From contig NZ_JAHHZM010000003.1 in assembly GCF_018642165.1 (NCBI RefSeq), forward strand, positions 248,001 through 312,000: a stretch of DNA of 64,000 nt. Direction: 5' to 3'. The notes beneath the pieces were generated by a model that saw nothing but the letters and a program-made list of their open reading frames with translations, had not been told where the DNA came from and ran no database searches. Below are positions 56,075 through 64,000 of the stretch, piece by piece. The stretch comes from Echinicola shivajiensis (GTDB taxonomy: Bacteria > Bacteroidota > Bacteroidia > Cytophagales > Cyclobacteriaceae). Position 1 is the stretch's first letter. Each line of letters starts with the position of its first letter. The position numbers were made by a program, and so were the translations under genes.

Positions 56075-57358
56075 ATGACCAATCTAAATAAAGTATCAAT
56101 TACCAAAACGGATTTTTTGCTTATTAGCACCGCTTTTATGGCCTATACGGGAATGTATGCGGTTAGGAAGTCATTTTTGGCCGGACAATTCGAAGATTTT
56201 GATATTATTGGAGGCTTTCATTATAAGACCATTTTGATCATTAGCCAGGTAATTGGTTATATGTTATCAAAGTTCATAGGAATAAGGGTGGTTTCAGAGG
56301 TTGCTGGAAAGGATCGATTTAAGGTTTTGGTGGGTTTGGTAGGCTTTGGGCTGGCCATGTTATTGGCATTTGCTTATTTGCCTGCTAATATAAAACCGAT
56401 TGCCTTGTTTTTTAATGGCTTGCCATTGGGGATGATATTTGGATTGGTATTGGTTTATTTGGAGGGAAGAAAAAATTCTGAATTGTTGGTCGCTGGGCTG
56501 AGTGCTACCTTTATTTTTTCCACTGGTTTTGTGAAGTCGACTGGGATTTGGCTGATGCAGGAATTTAAGGTAAGTGAGCTAATGATGCCTTTTATAACCG
56601 GATTGGTGTTTTTTCCTTTGTTTGTTTTGGCTGTGTATTTTTTGAGTGTTTCTAAAGGGCCGGATAATACAGACAAATTGTTGCGTACAGAGCGAGTTTC
56701 CATGGGTAGTGCGGAAAGGAAAGACTTTCTTAAAAAACACGGGTTTTCATTTCTAGGATTGGTACTGATATATGTTTTACTTACGGTGGTGAGGGATTTT
56801 AGGGATAATTTTATCGTTGAGTTTTGGGGAGATCTGGGAATGTCAGGACAGCCGTCTTTAATGACTTTAACGGAAATTCCTATTGCCGTGGTGGTCCTGA
56901 TTATTTCCGCATTGGGGATTCTTGTGCTAAGTAACCAAAAGGCCTTTATGTTGGGGATGCTGGCTACCTTTATTAGTGCTGTCCTTATGATTCTGTCTAC
57001 TTTGCTTTTTAAAGGAAACTTGATAGGCCCTGTTTTTTGGATGATCAGTTCGGGTTTTAGCGTATATCTGCCATATATATTATTCCATTGCTTGGTGTTT
57101 GAAAGGTTTATAGCGGTCTTGAGGTATAAAGGTACTGTAGGTTATTTGTTTTATATAGCTGATGCTTTTGGGTATTTGGCAAGTGTGGGGATTATGATTT
57201 TTAAGGAAACTTTTGGCTTCAATTATTCCTGGGTACATTTTTTTACAAAATTGAATTTAATAGGGGGAATGCTCATGGCTTTTTTGGTGCTGATGTCCCT
57301 GATGATGGTCCAAAGTGATAGAGCAAAAGTAAGAATAAGGAGATTGATGCGGATGTAA
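56075..57358 (+). CDS. DUF5690-family membrane transporter (MFS-like), copy 1
   Basis: 427 aa with about 11-12 transmembrane helices. The opening MAYTGMYAVRKSFLAGQFED is reminiscent of the organophosphate:phosphate antiporter group (UhpT/GlpT), whose first helix has a similar MY-RK signature. Further conserved blocks: YKTILIISQVIGYMLSKFIG, GLPLGMIFGLVLVYLEGRK and RDFRDNFIVEFWGDLG. No signal peptide. It is paralogous to the protein at 59766-61112, with the same blocks in the same order. Placed divergently from the XRE-cupin regulator and next to two phosphoesterases, it likely imports a phosphorylated or phosphonate compound; the substrate is inference. Confidence 0.78.
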   Translation: MTNLNKVSITKTDFLLISTAFMAYTGMYAVRKSFLAGQFEDFDIIGGFHYKTILIISQVIGYMLSKFIGIRVVSEVAGKDRFKVLVGLVGFGLAMLLAFAYLPANIKPIALFFNGLPLGMIFGLVLVYLEGRKNSELLVAGLSATFIFSTGFVKSTGIWLMQEFKVSELMMPFITGLVFFPLFVLAVYFLSVSKGPDNTDKLLRTERVSMGSAERKDFLKKHGFSFLGLVLIYVLLTVVRDFRDNFIVEFWGDLGMSGQPSLMTLTEIPIAVVVLIISALGILVLSNQKAFMLGMLATFISAVLMILSTLLFKGNLIGPVFWMISSGFSVYLPYILFHCLVFERFIAVLRYKGTVGYLFYIADAFGYLASVGIMIFKETFGFNYSWVHFFTKLNLIGGMLMAFLVLMSLMMVQSDRAKVRIRRLMRM

Positions 57359-57435
57359 TCTCGGGGAGAATGGGGAATGCTTGGCAAGGGAAATAAGTGC
57401 AGCTTAACTTAATATCATCTGGTTTTTGATGAGTG

Positions 57436-58419
57436 CTATTTTTTTTGAATTTTTAAATCCCTGTTGGAAATTTTTGATACAACTGGATAGATGCCTTCAG
57501 TTTCTGGTATTTTCATTTCCTTGGGACTTGGGCCTACCCAGTCGGTTTTCCTTCCTTCCACGCTAATTTTTCCTTTCTGTGAAATTTCTACCATGGCCCA
57601 AAGAGGGTCTTTATAGGGAGCAGTGTATTTAATCCAAGGGTTGGTTTCATCTACCTCTTTGGAATATCTTATTGTCTTATACTTGTCGCCCAACCAGTAA
57701 TAGCTTGCGCTATTGATTTGTACATAATGGATATCATTGATATGGTTGTAGTAATCCTGATGGTGGTGACCCGAAAGGACTAGAATGACCTTTTGGAAGC
57801 CGGCCTTTTTATTGGCTTTTTCCAAAGTGTACCTTACGGGCATTCCATTTTCTATCCCAGCCATTTCATTGTCCAGTCCTTGGTGGCAAAAAACAATGGT
57901 GGGTAAAGAGGATTGGTTCAGGTCTTTTTCAAGCCAATCTAGCTGTTCGGGTGAAATGTACCGAGCATATCCTTTTGGACGGTTTGGACTTTCATTATGC
58001 TCATTGCCATCCAAAACCACAAAGTGGTATCCGTTTTTGTCAAAGGAATAGTATTTTGCTTCTGCATCCCAAAATTCTACTACCTGGTCCCTATTAAAAC
58101 CTCCATCGGTATCATGATTTCCTATTACATGGTGCTTATCTCCTTTGAACTTGTTCCAAGTGTCCATTAGGGACTTGTTTTCTGGTTTAGGAACGCAAAA
58201 GTCTCCCAATTGAATGATGAAATCAGGTTGATCTTCATTCATTTTGTTGATAAAGGCTGAGATTCTTTCTTGTCCATCATGCATGATGTCAAAGTGAAGA
58301 TCAGTAATGATCCCAAAGCGAATCTTCTTGTCTTTTCTCTCAGCAGAGAAAGCCAAAGGGCTGAAAGACATTGTCAGTGTTCCTAAGGCCCCAATTTTTA
58401 TGAATTCTTTTCTATCCAT
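57436..58419 (-). CDS. Calcineurin-like metallophosphoesterase, exported
   Basis: 327 aa from the ATG at 58419. The longer frame starting at 58500 would overlap the upstream phosphatase gene by 68 nt and hides a good N-terminus (MDRKEFIKIGALGTLTMSFS, an export-type signal). Metal-binding motifs are complete: GIITDLHFD, QLGDFCVP, VIGNHDTDGG, VFCHQG and LSGHHHQDYYN. These give a two-metal phosphodiesterase/monoesterase site. It follows the alkaline-phosphatase-like gene by 13 nt on the same strand, so the two act together, probably stripping phosphate from an extracytoplasmic substrate. Confidence 0.85.
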   Translation of the reverse strand: MDRKEFIKIGALGTLTMSFSPLAFSAERKDKKIRFGIITDLHFDIMHDGQERISAFINKMNEDQPDFIIQLGDFCVPKPENKSLMDTWNKFKGDKHHVIGNHDTDGGFNRDQVVEFWDAEAKYYSFDKNGYHFVVLDGNEHNESPNRPKGYARYISPEQLDWLEKDLNQSSLPTIVFCHQGLDNEMAGIENGMPVRYTLEKANKKAGFQKVILVLSGHHHQDYYNHINDIHYVQINSASYYWLGDKYKTIRYSKEVDETNPWIKYTAPYKDPLWAMVEISQKGKISVEGRKTDWVGPSPKEMKIPETEGIYPVVSKISNRDLKIQKK

Positions 58420-58432
58420 CTTCTTTATAGTC

Positions 58433-59353
58433 TTATTTCTCCATGAATATTCCTGAAGGAACCTTTCCAATCCATGACTCGGGAGTTTGGTTGATGCCAA
58501 ATAATCTGGCCACTACAGCTGCTGTGTTGGCATTTGAGTTTGGCGATGTTAGTGTCTTTCCTTTTTGGATGCCGGGCCCTTTTATCATCCATGGTACTTC
58601 CATTTCTTGGATAGTTGTTCCGCCATGTCCATTTCCTATGCCTCCATGGTCTGTGAAAAGCAAGAAATGGGTGTCATCATAAAGGCCTTCAGCTTTTAAT
58701 TTTTCAACAAATTCTCCGATTTTTTTATCAACTTCTTCAATTGCCGTGATGTACTCCGGGGACATCCATTTATGGTTGTGTCCAGCATGGTCTACATGAA
58801 CCGAGTACAAAAAAGTCAAGGTTGGATTGTCTTTGTTTGCGGTCTGAAAATCAAGTGCTGCTTGATAGTTTTTGTCATATCGGTCATCTTCCTCAAACTT
58901 AACTTCGTCCAGGTATTTTGCATTGAAGGGCTTGATTAGACTCTTCCAGTTAAAATAGAAAGCTGTTTTAATATTGGGGACATTGTCTTTGGCTACTTTA
59001 AATATGGAAGGGTAGTAGCCTTCTGTGTCCATTTCCTGTGGATCCAAAGGGTGTTTTTCTTTTTCCCAACCATTGCCAAATACACCGTGTTGCTCCGGTC
59101 CAGCTCCTGTTAGGTGACTTGTCCAATTGGGCATGGTGACAGAAGGCATTACCGTTCTGGTATTGGTTGAAATGACCCCATCTTCGAAAAGTGCATCTAT
59201 ATTCGGATGCTTTGCGGTTTTATATCCTTCTAAGCTAAAACCATCCAGCCCAATGAGAATGACATGCTTGGCTCTAGGTGTTTCGCTGGAGCAGCCAATG
59301 TTGGAAATCAAAATGAAACATAACAAAAGAAAAGGTAAGGAGTTTTTTGCCAT
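58433..59353 (-). CDS. Alkaline-phosphatase-superfamily lipoprotein (type I phosphodiesterase/nucleotide pyrophosphatase fold)
   Basis: 306 aa from the ATG at 59353. A longer frame from 59416 places 21 residues before a clean lipoprotein signal and is rejected. Lipobox NIGC, Cys21. Metal and nucleophile sites: Asp37 in VILIGLDGFS, Thr73 in SVTMPNWTSHLTG (the nucleophile position of the NPP family), VHVDHAGHNH and LFTDHGGIGNGHGG. It would hydrolyse a phosphate mono- or diester, or a phosphonate ester, in the periplasm or at the surface. It pairs with the metallophosphoesterase and lies between two DUF5690 transporters. Confidence 0.83.
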   Translation of the reverse strand: MAKNSLPFLLLCFILISNIGCSSETPRAKHVILIGLDGFSLEGYKTAKHPNIDALFEDGVISTNTRTVMPSVTMPNWTSHLTGAGPEQHGVFGNGWEKEKHPLDPQEMDTEGYYPSIFKVAKDNVPNIKTAFYFNWKSLIKPFNAKYLDEVKFEEDDRYDKNYQAALDFQTANKDNPTLTFLYSVHVDHAGHNHKWMSPEYITAIEEVDKKIGEFVEKLKAEGLYDDTHFLLFTDHGGIGNGHGGTTIQEMEVPWMIKGPGIQKGKTLTSPNSNANTAAVVARLFGINQTPESWIGKVPSGIFMEK

Positions 59354-59765
59354 AAGAATATATGTTTGAGGTTTAGATAGTTTGTAAATTTTCTTAAAAG
59401 GAAAAATAAATAACATCTAAAGGTATTAAAATTTCTGAATAAGAAAAATATTTTATGTTTAGCCTATTATTATTTAATCTTTAATATGTTGAATATTAGT
59501 TTGGTTTAGTTTGAAAATAAACATGTGTAATAAGCCGTTAATGTATTTTAATGATGGTTTTTTAGGAAAGTGAATATTGATAGTAATTTCTTTTAAGGAA
59601 AAATTGAGGATAGTTCTTTTTAAGAATGATTTATTTTCATTTATTTACGGAAATATCAAGTCTTTGAAAGCTATTTAATTTGATTAATGGTGGCTTGAGT
59701 CTTTGAGATATTCTTGTTCTTCGGGATTAGAATCTTTATAATTCCCCAAATTAATAGCTTGATAA
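59354..59765. other. Divergent region between the phosphatase pair and the second DUF5690 transporter
   Basis: 412 nt, AT-rich, with no gene and no strong inverted repeat. On the minus strand TACCTTTA (59420s) is one base off the -7 consensus and might serve the phosphatase operon. Confidence 0.4.
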
Positions 59766-61112
59766 ATGCTTAACTGGATTCAGAAAATTTTACTTACAAA
59801 ACATAGGCTAATATTCATTGTATGGTGTGTGGTGGCGTCCTTTGGAGCCTATTTTAGCATGTACGCTTATAGAAAGCCATTTATCACGGGTACTTATGAT
59901 GATCTATATTTGTGGGGCTTGGATTATAAAACTGTATTGATTATTGTACAGGTTTTGGGATACATGGTTTCAAAGTTTACTGGTATCAAAGTAATATCCG
60001 AAATGAGACCTTCCCAGCGAATAAAATTGATCATGGGATTGGTGTTGTTTGCCGAATTTGCATTGCTTGGATTTGGTCTCATTCCCCACCCTTACAATTT
60101 CGTGTTTTTGTTCCTTAATGGTCTCCCGCTGGGAATGGTCTGGGGGATAGTTTTTAGCTTTCTTGAGGGGAGGAAATTTACAGAGGTATTGATTTTCGGA
60201 TTAAGTATAAGTGTGATCATAGGCTCAGGGCTATTGAAAACAATTTATTTGCAGGTCCTAGAGTGGTTTCCATACATTTCTGAATTTTGGATGCCATTTA
60301 CCATGGGGGGCTTGTTCTTGCCCTTTTTTCTGGTATTTGTTTGGATGCTTTCTGTTATTCCAGCGCCCACTGCAGAGGATGTGGCTTTAAGGACAGAAAG
60401 GATTCCTATGAATCGGAAGAGAAAGAGAAAGACATTTTCTTTTTTTAGTATCGGCTTAGTGGGGATGGTTTTGATATATGCCCTTTTGTTGACCATGAGG
60501 GATTTTAGGGATAATTTTTCCGTGGAAATATGGAATGAAATTGATCCAGATTGGGAGAAAAGCGTATTGTCGGTCACAGAATTGATTTCGGGAGTGACGG
60601 TATTGGCCTTAATAGGTCTGCTTTCTTTGATAAAAGATAACAGGCTTGGTTTCTGGGCCACGGCCAGTTTGGTTGCCTGTGGATTGATAGGGGGAGGGAT
60701 CTCAACTTATTTGTACCAAGTGAATTTCTTGTCTCCTTTTTATTGGATGGTGTTCTTGGGCATATTTTTATTTATGGCCTATACGCCTATTCAGACGGTG
60801 TTTTTTGACAGAATGCTGGCTGTATTTAGGTTCCGCGCCAATGCTGGTTTTTTTATCTATATCTGTGATTCCATAGGTTATTTGGGCAGTGTATCCCTGT
60901 TGTTGTATAAAGAGTTTTTTATGGGGAATATGGACTGGCATTTGGTGTTGGTTTATTTCAGTTATGCAGTCTCTATTATTGGGAGCATACTATTGTTACT
61001 GGCCATGATTTATTTTAAGAGAATTTATAATAGGCAAAATGCGATGAGTAAAGACAAAAATGTGTCAAGGCTTTTTAAAATGGATACCCAGTTTAGGGAG
61101 CTTAAGGTATAG
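59766..61112 (+). CDS. DUF5690-family membrane transporter (MFS-like), copy 2
   Basis: 448 aa polytopic membrane protein, paralogue of the protein at 56075-57358. Matching blocks: FSMYAYRKPFITGTYDDLYL, YKTVLIIVQVLGYMVSKFTG, GLPLGMVWGIVFSFLEGRKF and MRDFRDNFSVEIWNEI. The N-terminus has 15-20 extra cytoplasmic residues and the C-terminus a longer basic tail (FKRIYNRQNAMSKDKNVSRL). Two diverged copies within 4 kb, flanking the phosphatase pair, suggest two related substrates or import and export. No duplication at the DNA level is obvious, so the copies are old. A terminator follows. Confidence 0.78.
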   Translation: MLNWIQKILLTKHRLIFIVWCVVASFGAYFSMYAYRKPFITGTYDDLYLWGLDYKTVLIIVQVLGYMVSKFTGIKVISEMRPSQRIKLIMGLVLFAEFALLGFGLIPHPYNFVFLFLNGLPLGMVWGIVFSFLEGRKFTEVLIFGLSISVIIGSGLLKTIYLQVLEWFPYISEFWMPFTMGGLFLPFFLVFVWMLSVIPAPTAEDVALRTERIPMNRKRKRKTFSFFSIGLVGMVLIYALLLTMRDFRDNFSVEIWNEIDPDWEKSVLSVTELISGVTVLALIGLLSLIKDNRLGFWATASLVACGLIGGGISTYLYQVNFLSPFYWMVFLGIFLFMAYTPIQTVFFDRMLAVFRFRANAGFFIYICDSIGYLGSVSLLLYKEFFMGNMDWHLVLVYFSYAVSIIGSILLLLAMIYFKRIYNRQNAMSKDKNVSRLFKMDTQFRELKV

Positions 61113-61154
61113 TATTTTGACTGAATTAAGCTAAGGTGGTGTTATTTGACTTTT

Positions 61155-61176
61155 TAGGGCATTTGCCTAGTTTTTT
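61155..61176 (+). terminator. Hairpin terminator after the second DUF5690 gene
   Basis: TAGGGCA pairs with TGCCTA (one bulged G) across a TT loop, followed by six T (61171-61176). Confidence 0.55.
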
Positions 61177-61272
61177 AATAATTTAATGGCGAATTTTATA
61201 GAAATTGAAATTTAAGGATATATTTTAGTGGGATAATACCATTTGTTTTTATACCCAATAACCATAAATGAA

Positions 61273-62679
61273 ATGAAAAAATATATACTTGGATTAGTAT
61301 TCTTATTAGTTGGCTTTTCCGCAAAATGTGAAATCTGGCTTCCTTCCATTTTGTCTGACAATATGGTCCTGCAGCAAAACTCAAAGGCCATGATCTGGGG
61401 CTGGAGCACCCAGACTACCGAAAAGATTGTTGTGACCGGCTCTTGGGATAATAAGCCTGTTGAAACGGTTGCTCATCAGGGAAAGTGGTCTTTGGAATTG
61501 CCCACACCATCTTATGGAGGTCCTTATATCATTAGCATTAAGGGACATCAGGAAATCATATTGGAAAATATTCTTATAGGGGAGGTCTGGCTGTGTTCTG
61601 GACAGTCTAATATGCAATGGAGTGCCAATAATGGATTTGACAATGCAGAGGAGGAGGTAAAAGCAGCCAATTATCCGAATATCCGCTTTTTTACAGTGCC
61701 AAGACATGGAGCAAGTACCCTTCAGGAAAATACCCCAGGGCAATGGTCTGTTTGTACACCTGAAACCATGAGGGATTTTAGTGCAGTGGGCTATTTTTTC
61801 GGGAGAGAACTGAATCAAAAAATGGAAATACCTATAGGACTGATCAACAGTAGTTGGGGAGGAACTCCTGTTGAGATATGGACTCCAGGGGAAACGGTCA
61901 AGGATCCTAAATTCTTGAAGGAAGCATCTTTGAAAATAGCAGAAAACAGTTGGTATGATAGGAGCCCTGGATTTGCTTATAATGCCATGATCCATCCTTT
62001 GGCTCCATTTACCCTTGCAGGTTATTTATGGTATCAAGGTGAGTCCAATCGTCAAAATGCAGATTATTATTATAAAACATTCCCCATGCTGATTGAGTCA
62101 TGGAGAAGAGAATGGGGGAATCCTAACCTGCCGTTTTATTATGTGCAGATTGCTCCTTTTGATTATGAGAACAACGATAGCGAGGATATAGAGGCTGCCA
62201 TAGTAAGGGATGCACAGCTGAAGACCATGGATGTACTTGATCATACTGGTATGGTAGTCACCAATGATATTGGTAACCTAAAAAATATCCATCCAGGAAA
62301 CAAACAGGAAGTAGGCAGAAGGCTGGCCTTATGGGCCCTCGCCAAAACCTATGGGGTAAGTGATATAGATCCTTCGGGACCTACTTTCAAATCCATGGAA
62401 ATTAGGAAAAACAAAGCCTTGGTTACTTTTGAGCATACTGGGGGTGAATTACAGGCTGATGGAAAGGAGCTCAAGGAATTCTATATTGCTGGTGAAGACC
62501 GTCAATTTTATCCTGCAAAAGCCAAGATCAAAGGTGATATGGTGGAGCTTTCCTCAAAAGAAGTGAAAAAACCGGTAGCAGTGCGGTTTGCCTTCTCTGA
62601 TATTGCCTTGCCTAATTTGTTTGGTAAAAATGGCTTGCCTGCTGCGGCATTTAGAACAGACGCATGGGAAGTTGAGTGA
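61273..62679 (+). CDS. Sialate-O-acetylesterase-like secreted esterase (SGNH fold)
   Basis: 468 aa from the ATG at 61273. A TTG at 61243 would add 10 residues ahead of the basic signal-peptide start and is rejected. Signal peptide to about residue 19. A beta-rich N-terminal part (LPSILSDNMVLQQNSKAMIW, the usual opening of this family) is followed by the SGNH core: Ser112 in CSGQSNMQW, Gly/Asn blocks INSSWGGTPVEIW and WYQGESN, and catalytic His340 in NIHPGNKQEVG. Despite the name the family removes acetyl groups from various plant and algal sugars, not only sialic acid. First gene of a plus-strand run with the beta-propeller glycosidase and a second GH29-like gene. Confidence 0.87.
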   Translation: MKKYILGLVFLLVGFSAKCEIWLPSILSDNMVLQQNSKAMIWGWSTQTTEKIVVTGSWDNKPVETVAHQGKWSLELPTPSYGGPYIISIKGHQEIILENILIGEVWLCSGQSNMQWSANNGFDNAEEEVKAANYPNIRFFTVPRHGASTLQENTPGQWSVCTPETMRDFSAVGYFFGRELNQKMEIPIGLINSSWGGTPVEIWTPGETVKDPKFLKEASLKIAENSWYDRSPGFAYNAMIHPLAPFTLAGYLWYQGESNRQNADYYYKTFPMLIESWRREWGNPNLPFYYVQIAPFDYENNDSEDIEAAIVRDAQLKTMDVLDHTGMVVTNDIGNLKNIHPGNKQEVGRRLALWALAKTYGVSDIDPSGPTFKSMEIRKNKALVTFEHTGGELQADGKELKEFYIAGEDRQFYPAKAKIKGDMVELSSKEVKKPVAVRFAFSDIALPNLFGKNGLPAAAFRTDAWEVE

Positions 62680-62741
62680 TTTCTTATTAAACCAGGAATG
62701 ATCTGAATCCCTTCATTTAACTTCTAGTAAATATTATTGAT

Positions 62742-63809
62742 TTGACACATTTTCAGAAAACCGCCCTGCTTATAGTTTTAATAGGCTTAATTGGGCTCCA
62801 AAAGGGGGCTGCCCAAGATTCTAAAGAAAAACTACATATTCAGGATCACCTACAGGCAGTAAGCGAAGACAATATCTTTCTTACTGAAGATTATTTCAAT
62901 TGGGGAGGTTCCATCCTAAAAGGTGAGGATGGCCTTTACCACCTATTTTACAGTAGATGGCCAAAGGCTACCAATTTCACAGGTTGGTTGTTGTATTCAG
63001 AAATTGCCCATGCTGTTTCGCCCAATCCAAGTGGCCCTTGGACCTATAAAGAGACTGTGCTGGAAGGAAGGGGAAAGGGGCATTGGGATGCCATCACTGC
63101 CCACAATCCAAAGATCAAGTATTTTGATGGTAAATATTACCTCTACTATATTTCTACCAATTTGGGAGAAAGACAGGACTATACAGAGGAGGAATTGATG
63201 GAAACCAGTCAAACGGGATATTCTCATCCTAACTGGAAACTTCTTCGACCAAACCAAAGGACTGGTGTAGCGGTAGCAGAATCGCTTAATGGAGAGTGGA
63301 AGCGCTTCGATAAGCCCTTGATAGAGCCTTCAGGGCCTATTAGTACATTGACTGTCAACCCCGCCATTGATAAGGGAAAGGATGGTAAATATTATTTGAT
63401 CATAAAAGGGGACAAGCCCAATGAAACCAGGTTTATCCGAAACCAGGCCATGGCCATTGGCGATAGCCCTATAGGGCCTTTTGAGATCCAATCTGAACCG
63501 GTTATAGATTATCTGGATACAGAGGATATGTCCCTTTGGTATGATAAGAAGCGGGACAAATACTTTGGAACCTTTCATGCCCACGGCTTTATAGGCTTGG
63601 TGAATTCATCAGATGGGATCCATTGGGAAAAAGCGGAAGAATTTGAGTTGATGCCAAAGGTGATCAAGATGAAGGATGGAAGTTTGATCAAACCAGATAG
63701 AATGGAAAGACCTTTTGTTTATACTCAAGATGATGATGTAGTGATGATAGGGGTGGCTTGTAAAAAGGGAAATGAATCATTTATCGTCACCATTCCAGTA
63801 AATCGATAG
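62742..63809 (+). CDS. Secreted five-bladed beta-propeller glycosidase (GH43/GH117-like fold)
   Basis: 355 aa. The only usable start is TTG at 62742: the frame is closed by TAA at 62718-62720 and no ATG or GTG occurs before the signal peptide (MTHFQKTALLIVLIGLIGLQ to GAAQ). The mature part has the repeating blade pattern of clan F/J enzymes: WGGSILKGEDGLYHLFYSRW, WDAITAHNPKIKYFDGKYYL, LTVNPAIDKGKDGKYYLIIK, LDTEDMSLWYDKKRDKYFGT. Acidic residues at blade starts could be catalytic, but I cannot assign them. Likely an exo-acting glycosidase on side chains. Lies 62 nt after the esterase and 20 nt before the GH29-like gene. Confidence 0.68.
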   Translation: MTHFQKTALLIVLIGLIGLQKGAAQDSKEKLHIQDHLQAVSEDNIFLTEDYFNWGGSILKGEDGLYHLFYSRWPKATNFTGWLLYSEIAHAVSPNPSGPWTYKETVLEGRGKGHWDAITAHNPKIKYFDGKYYLYYISTNLGERQDYTEEELMETSQTGYSHPNWKLLRPNQRTGVAVAESLNGEWKRFDKPLIEPSGPISTLTVNPAIDKGKDGKYYLIIKGDKPNETRFIRNQAMAIGDSPIGPFEIQSEPVIDYLDTEDMSLWYDKKRDKYFGTFHAHGFIGLVNSSDGIHWEKAEEFELMPKVIKMKDGSLIKPDRMERPFVYTQDDDVVMIGVACKKGNESFIVTIPVNR

Positions 63810-63829
63810 TCGAAGCTTGATTAAGAGAA

Positions 63830-64000
63830 ATGAAAATAATGCCTTATCGAATTTATTCAATCGTATTGCTGCTTCTACTGGCTGCTTGTTCTCCCTCCAA
63901 ACAGACGAAGGAAACTTTACCAAGCCCCTCAACTGAACCTAGCCCTGAACAGTTGGCACAGATCAATAGGAAATATGGAATGTTTATCCATTTTGGGATC
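63830..64000 (+). CDS. Start of a GH29-like alpha-L-fucosidase lipoprotein (3' end outside window)
   Basis: 57 codons visible from the ATG at 63830, running off the window. Lipobox LLAAC with Cys20, a Ser/Pro-rich linker (SPSTEPSPEQ), then INRKYGMFIHFGI, the conserved first strand of the GH29 barrel (compare FIAFVHFGPN in the gene at 21909). It starts 20 nt after the beta-propeller gene, so they share a transcript. Family call rests on that short segment. Confidence 0.6.
   Translation, partial: MKIMPYRIYSIVLLLLLAACSPSKQTKETLPSPSTEPSPEQLAQINRKYGMFIHFGI

Noticed and set aside
58420-58500. N-terminal extension of the metallophosphoesterase
   Set aside because: Would overlap the upstream phosphatase gene by 68 nt and bury the export signal that starts at 58419.
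61381-61995. 204-codon minus-strand open frame
   Set aside because: It lies wholly inside the sialate-O-acetylesterase-like gene, has no family motif, and the plus-strand gene has a signal peptide and catalytic residues.
1-64000. CRISPR arrays, tRNA/rRNA genes, insertion sequences, prophage
   Set aside because: No regularly spaced repeats, no cloverleaf or rRNA sequence, and no transposase, integrase or phage gene was seen. The phage-like motif near 41050 is within a secreted putative glycosidase.

Overview
The window is 64 kb of AT-rich DNA from a Bacteroidota chromosome. The family content points to a marine, polysaccharide-degrading member of the Cytophagales (Cyclobacteriaceae-like, e.g. 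Cyclobacterium or Echinicola). This rests on SusC/SusD pairs, FecR/ECF sigma pairs, the lipoprotein TamA variant (TamL), a DUF5690 transporter type and a TAnnTTTG-like promoter box; it is inference, not a database match. I see no tRNA, rRNA, CRISPR array, complete insertion sequence or prophage.

Layout. (1) 2-6189: tamB (5' end outside the window) and tamL, overlapping by 4 nt, for outer-membrane assembly. (2) 6199-11892, minus strand: a GH2 enzyme, a sulfatase and an AraC regulator, tightly spaced like an operon. (3) 12867-24149, polysaccharide-utilisation unit 1: ECF sigma, FecR, SusC, SusD, GH16 and GH29. Its SusC is interrupted by an in-frame TAG. (4) 24513-31650, unit 2: ECF sigma, FecR, SusC, SusD, with no enzyme of its own. 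(5) 32183-47170, unit 3: ECF sigma, FecR, SusC, SusD and three large secreted proteins that look like alpha-galactosidase-superfamily (clan GH-D-like) enzymes, two of them poorly recognisable. (6) 47367-54142: a secreted alpha/beta hydrolase, a GH2 beta-mannosidase/glucosaminidase-like enzyme (minus strand) and a double esterase (alpha/beta hydrolase plus SGNH). (7) 54171-61112: a cassette unlike the rest, with an MDR dehydrogenase, an XRE-cupin regulator, two paralogous DUF5690 membrane transporters, a calcineurin-like phosphoesterase and an alkaline-phosphatase-superfamily lipoprotein. It suggests uptake and breakdown of an organophosphorus compound. (8) 61273-64000: a sialate-O-acetylesterase-like protein, a beta-propeller glycosidase and the start of a second GH29-like lipoprotein.

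How it fits together. All three SusC proteins carry an N-terminal STN signalling domain, so each unit can work as a trans-envelope switch: ligand at SusC/D, then FecR, then ECF sigma. Secreted and lipoprotein glycosidases, esterases and the sulfatase would cut a branched, substituted (fucosylated, sulfated, O-acylated) glycan, probably algal. All three fecR-susC spacers hold two successive hairpins, a shared leader layout that may set susC output.

Most noteworthy: the amber codon in susC of unit 1; the paired leader hairpins; an MDR dehydrogenase whose four structural-zinc cysteine positions read Asp-Ser-Ser-Ser at the canonical spacing; the trio of clan-D-like enzymes; and the organophosphorus-like cassette with twin transporters.
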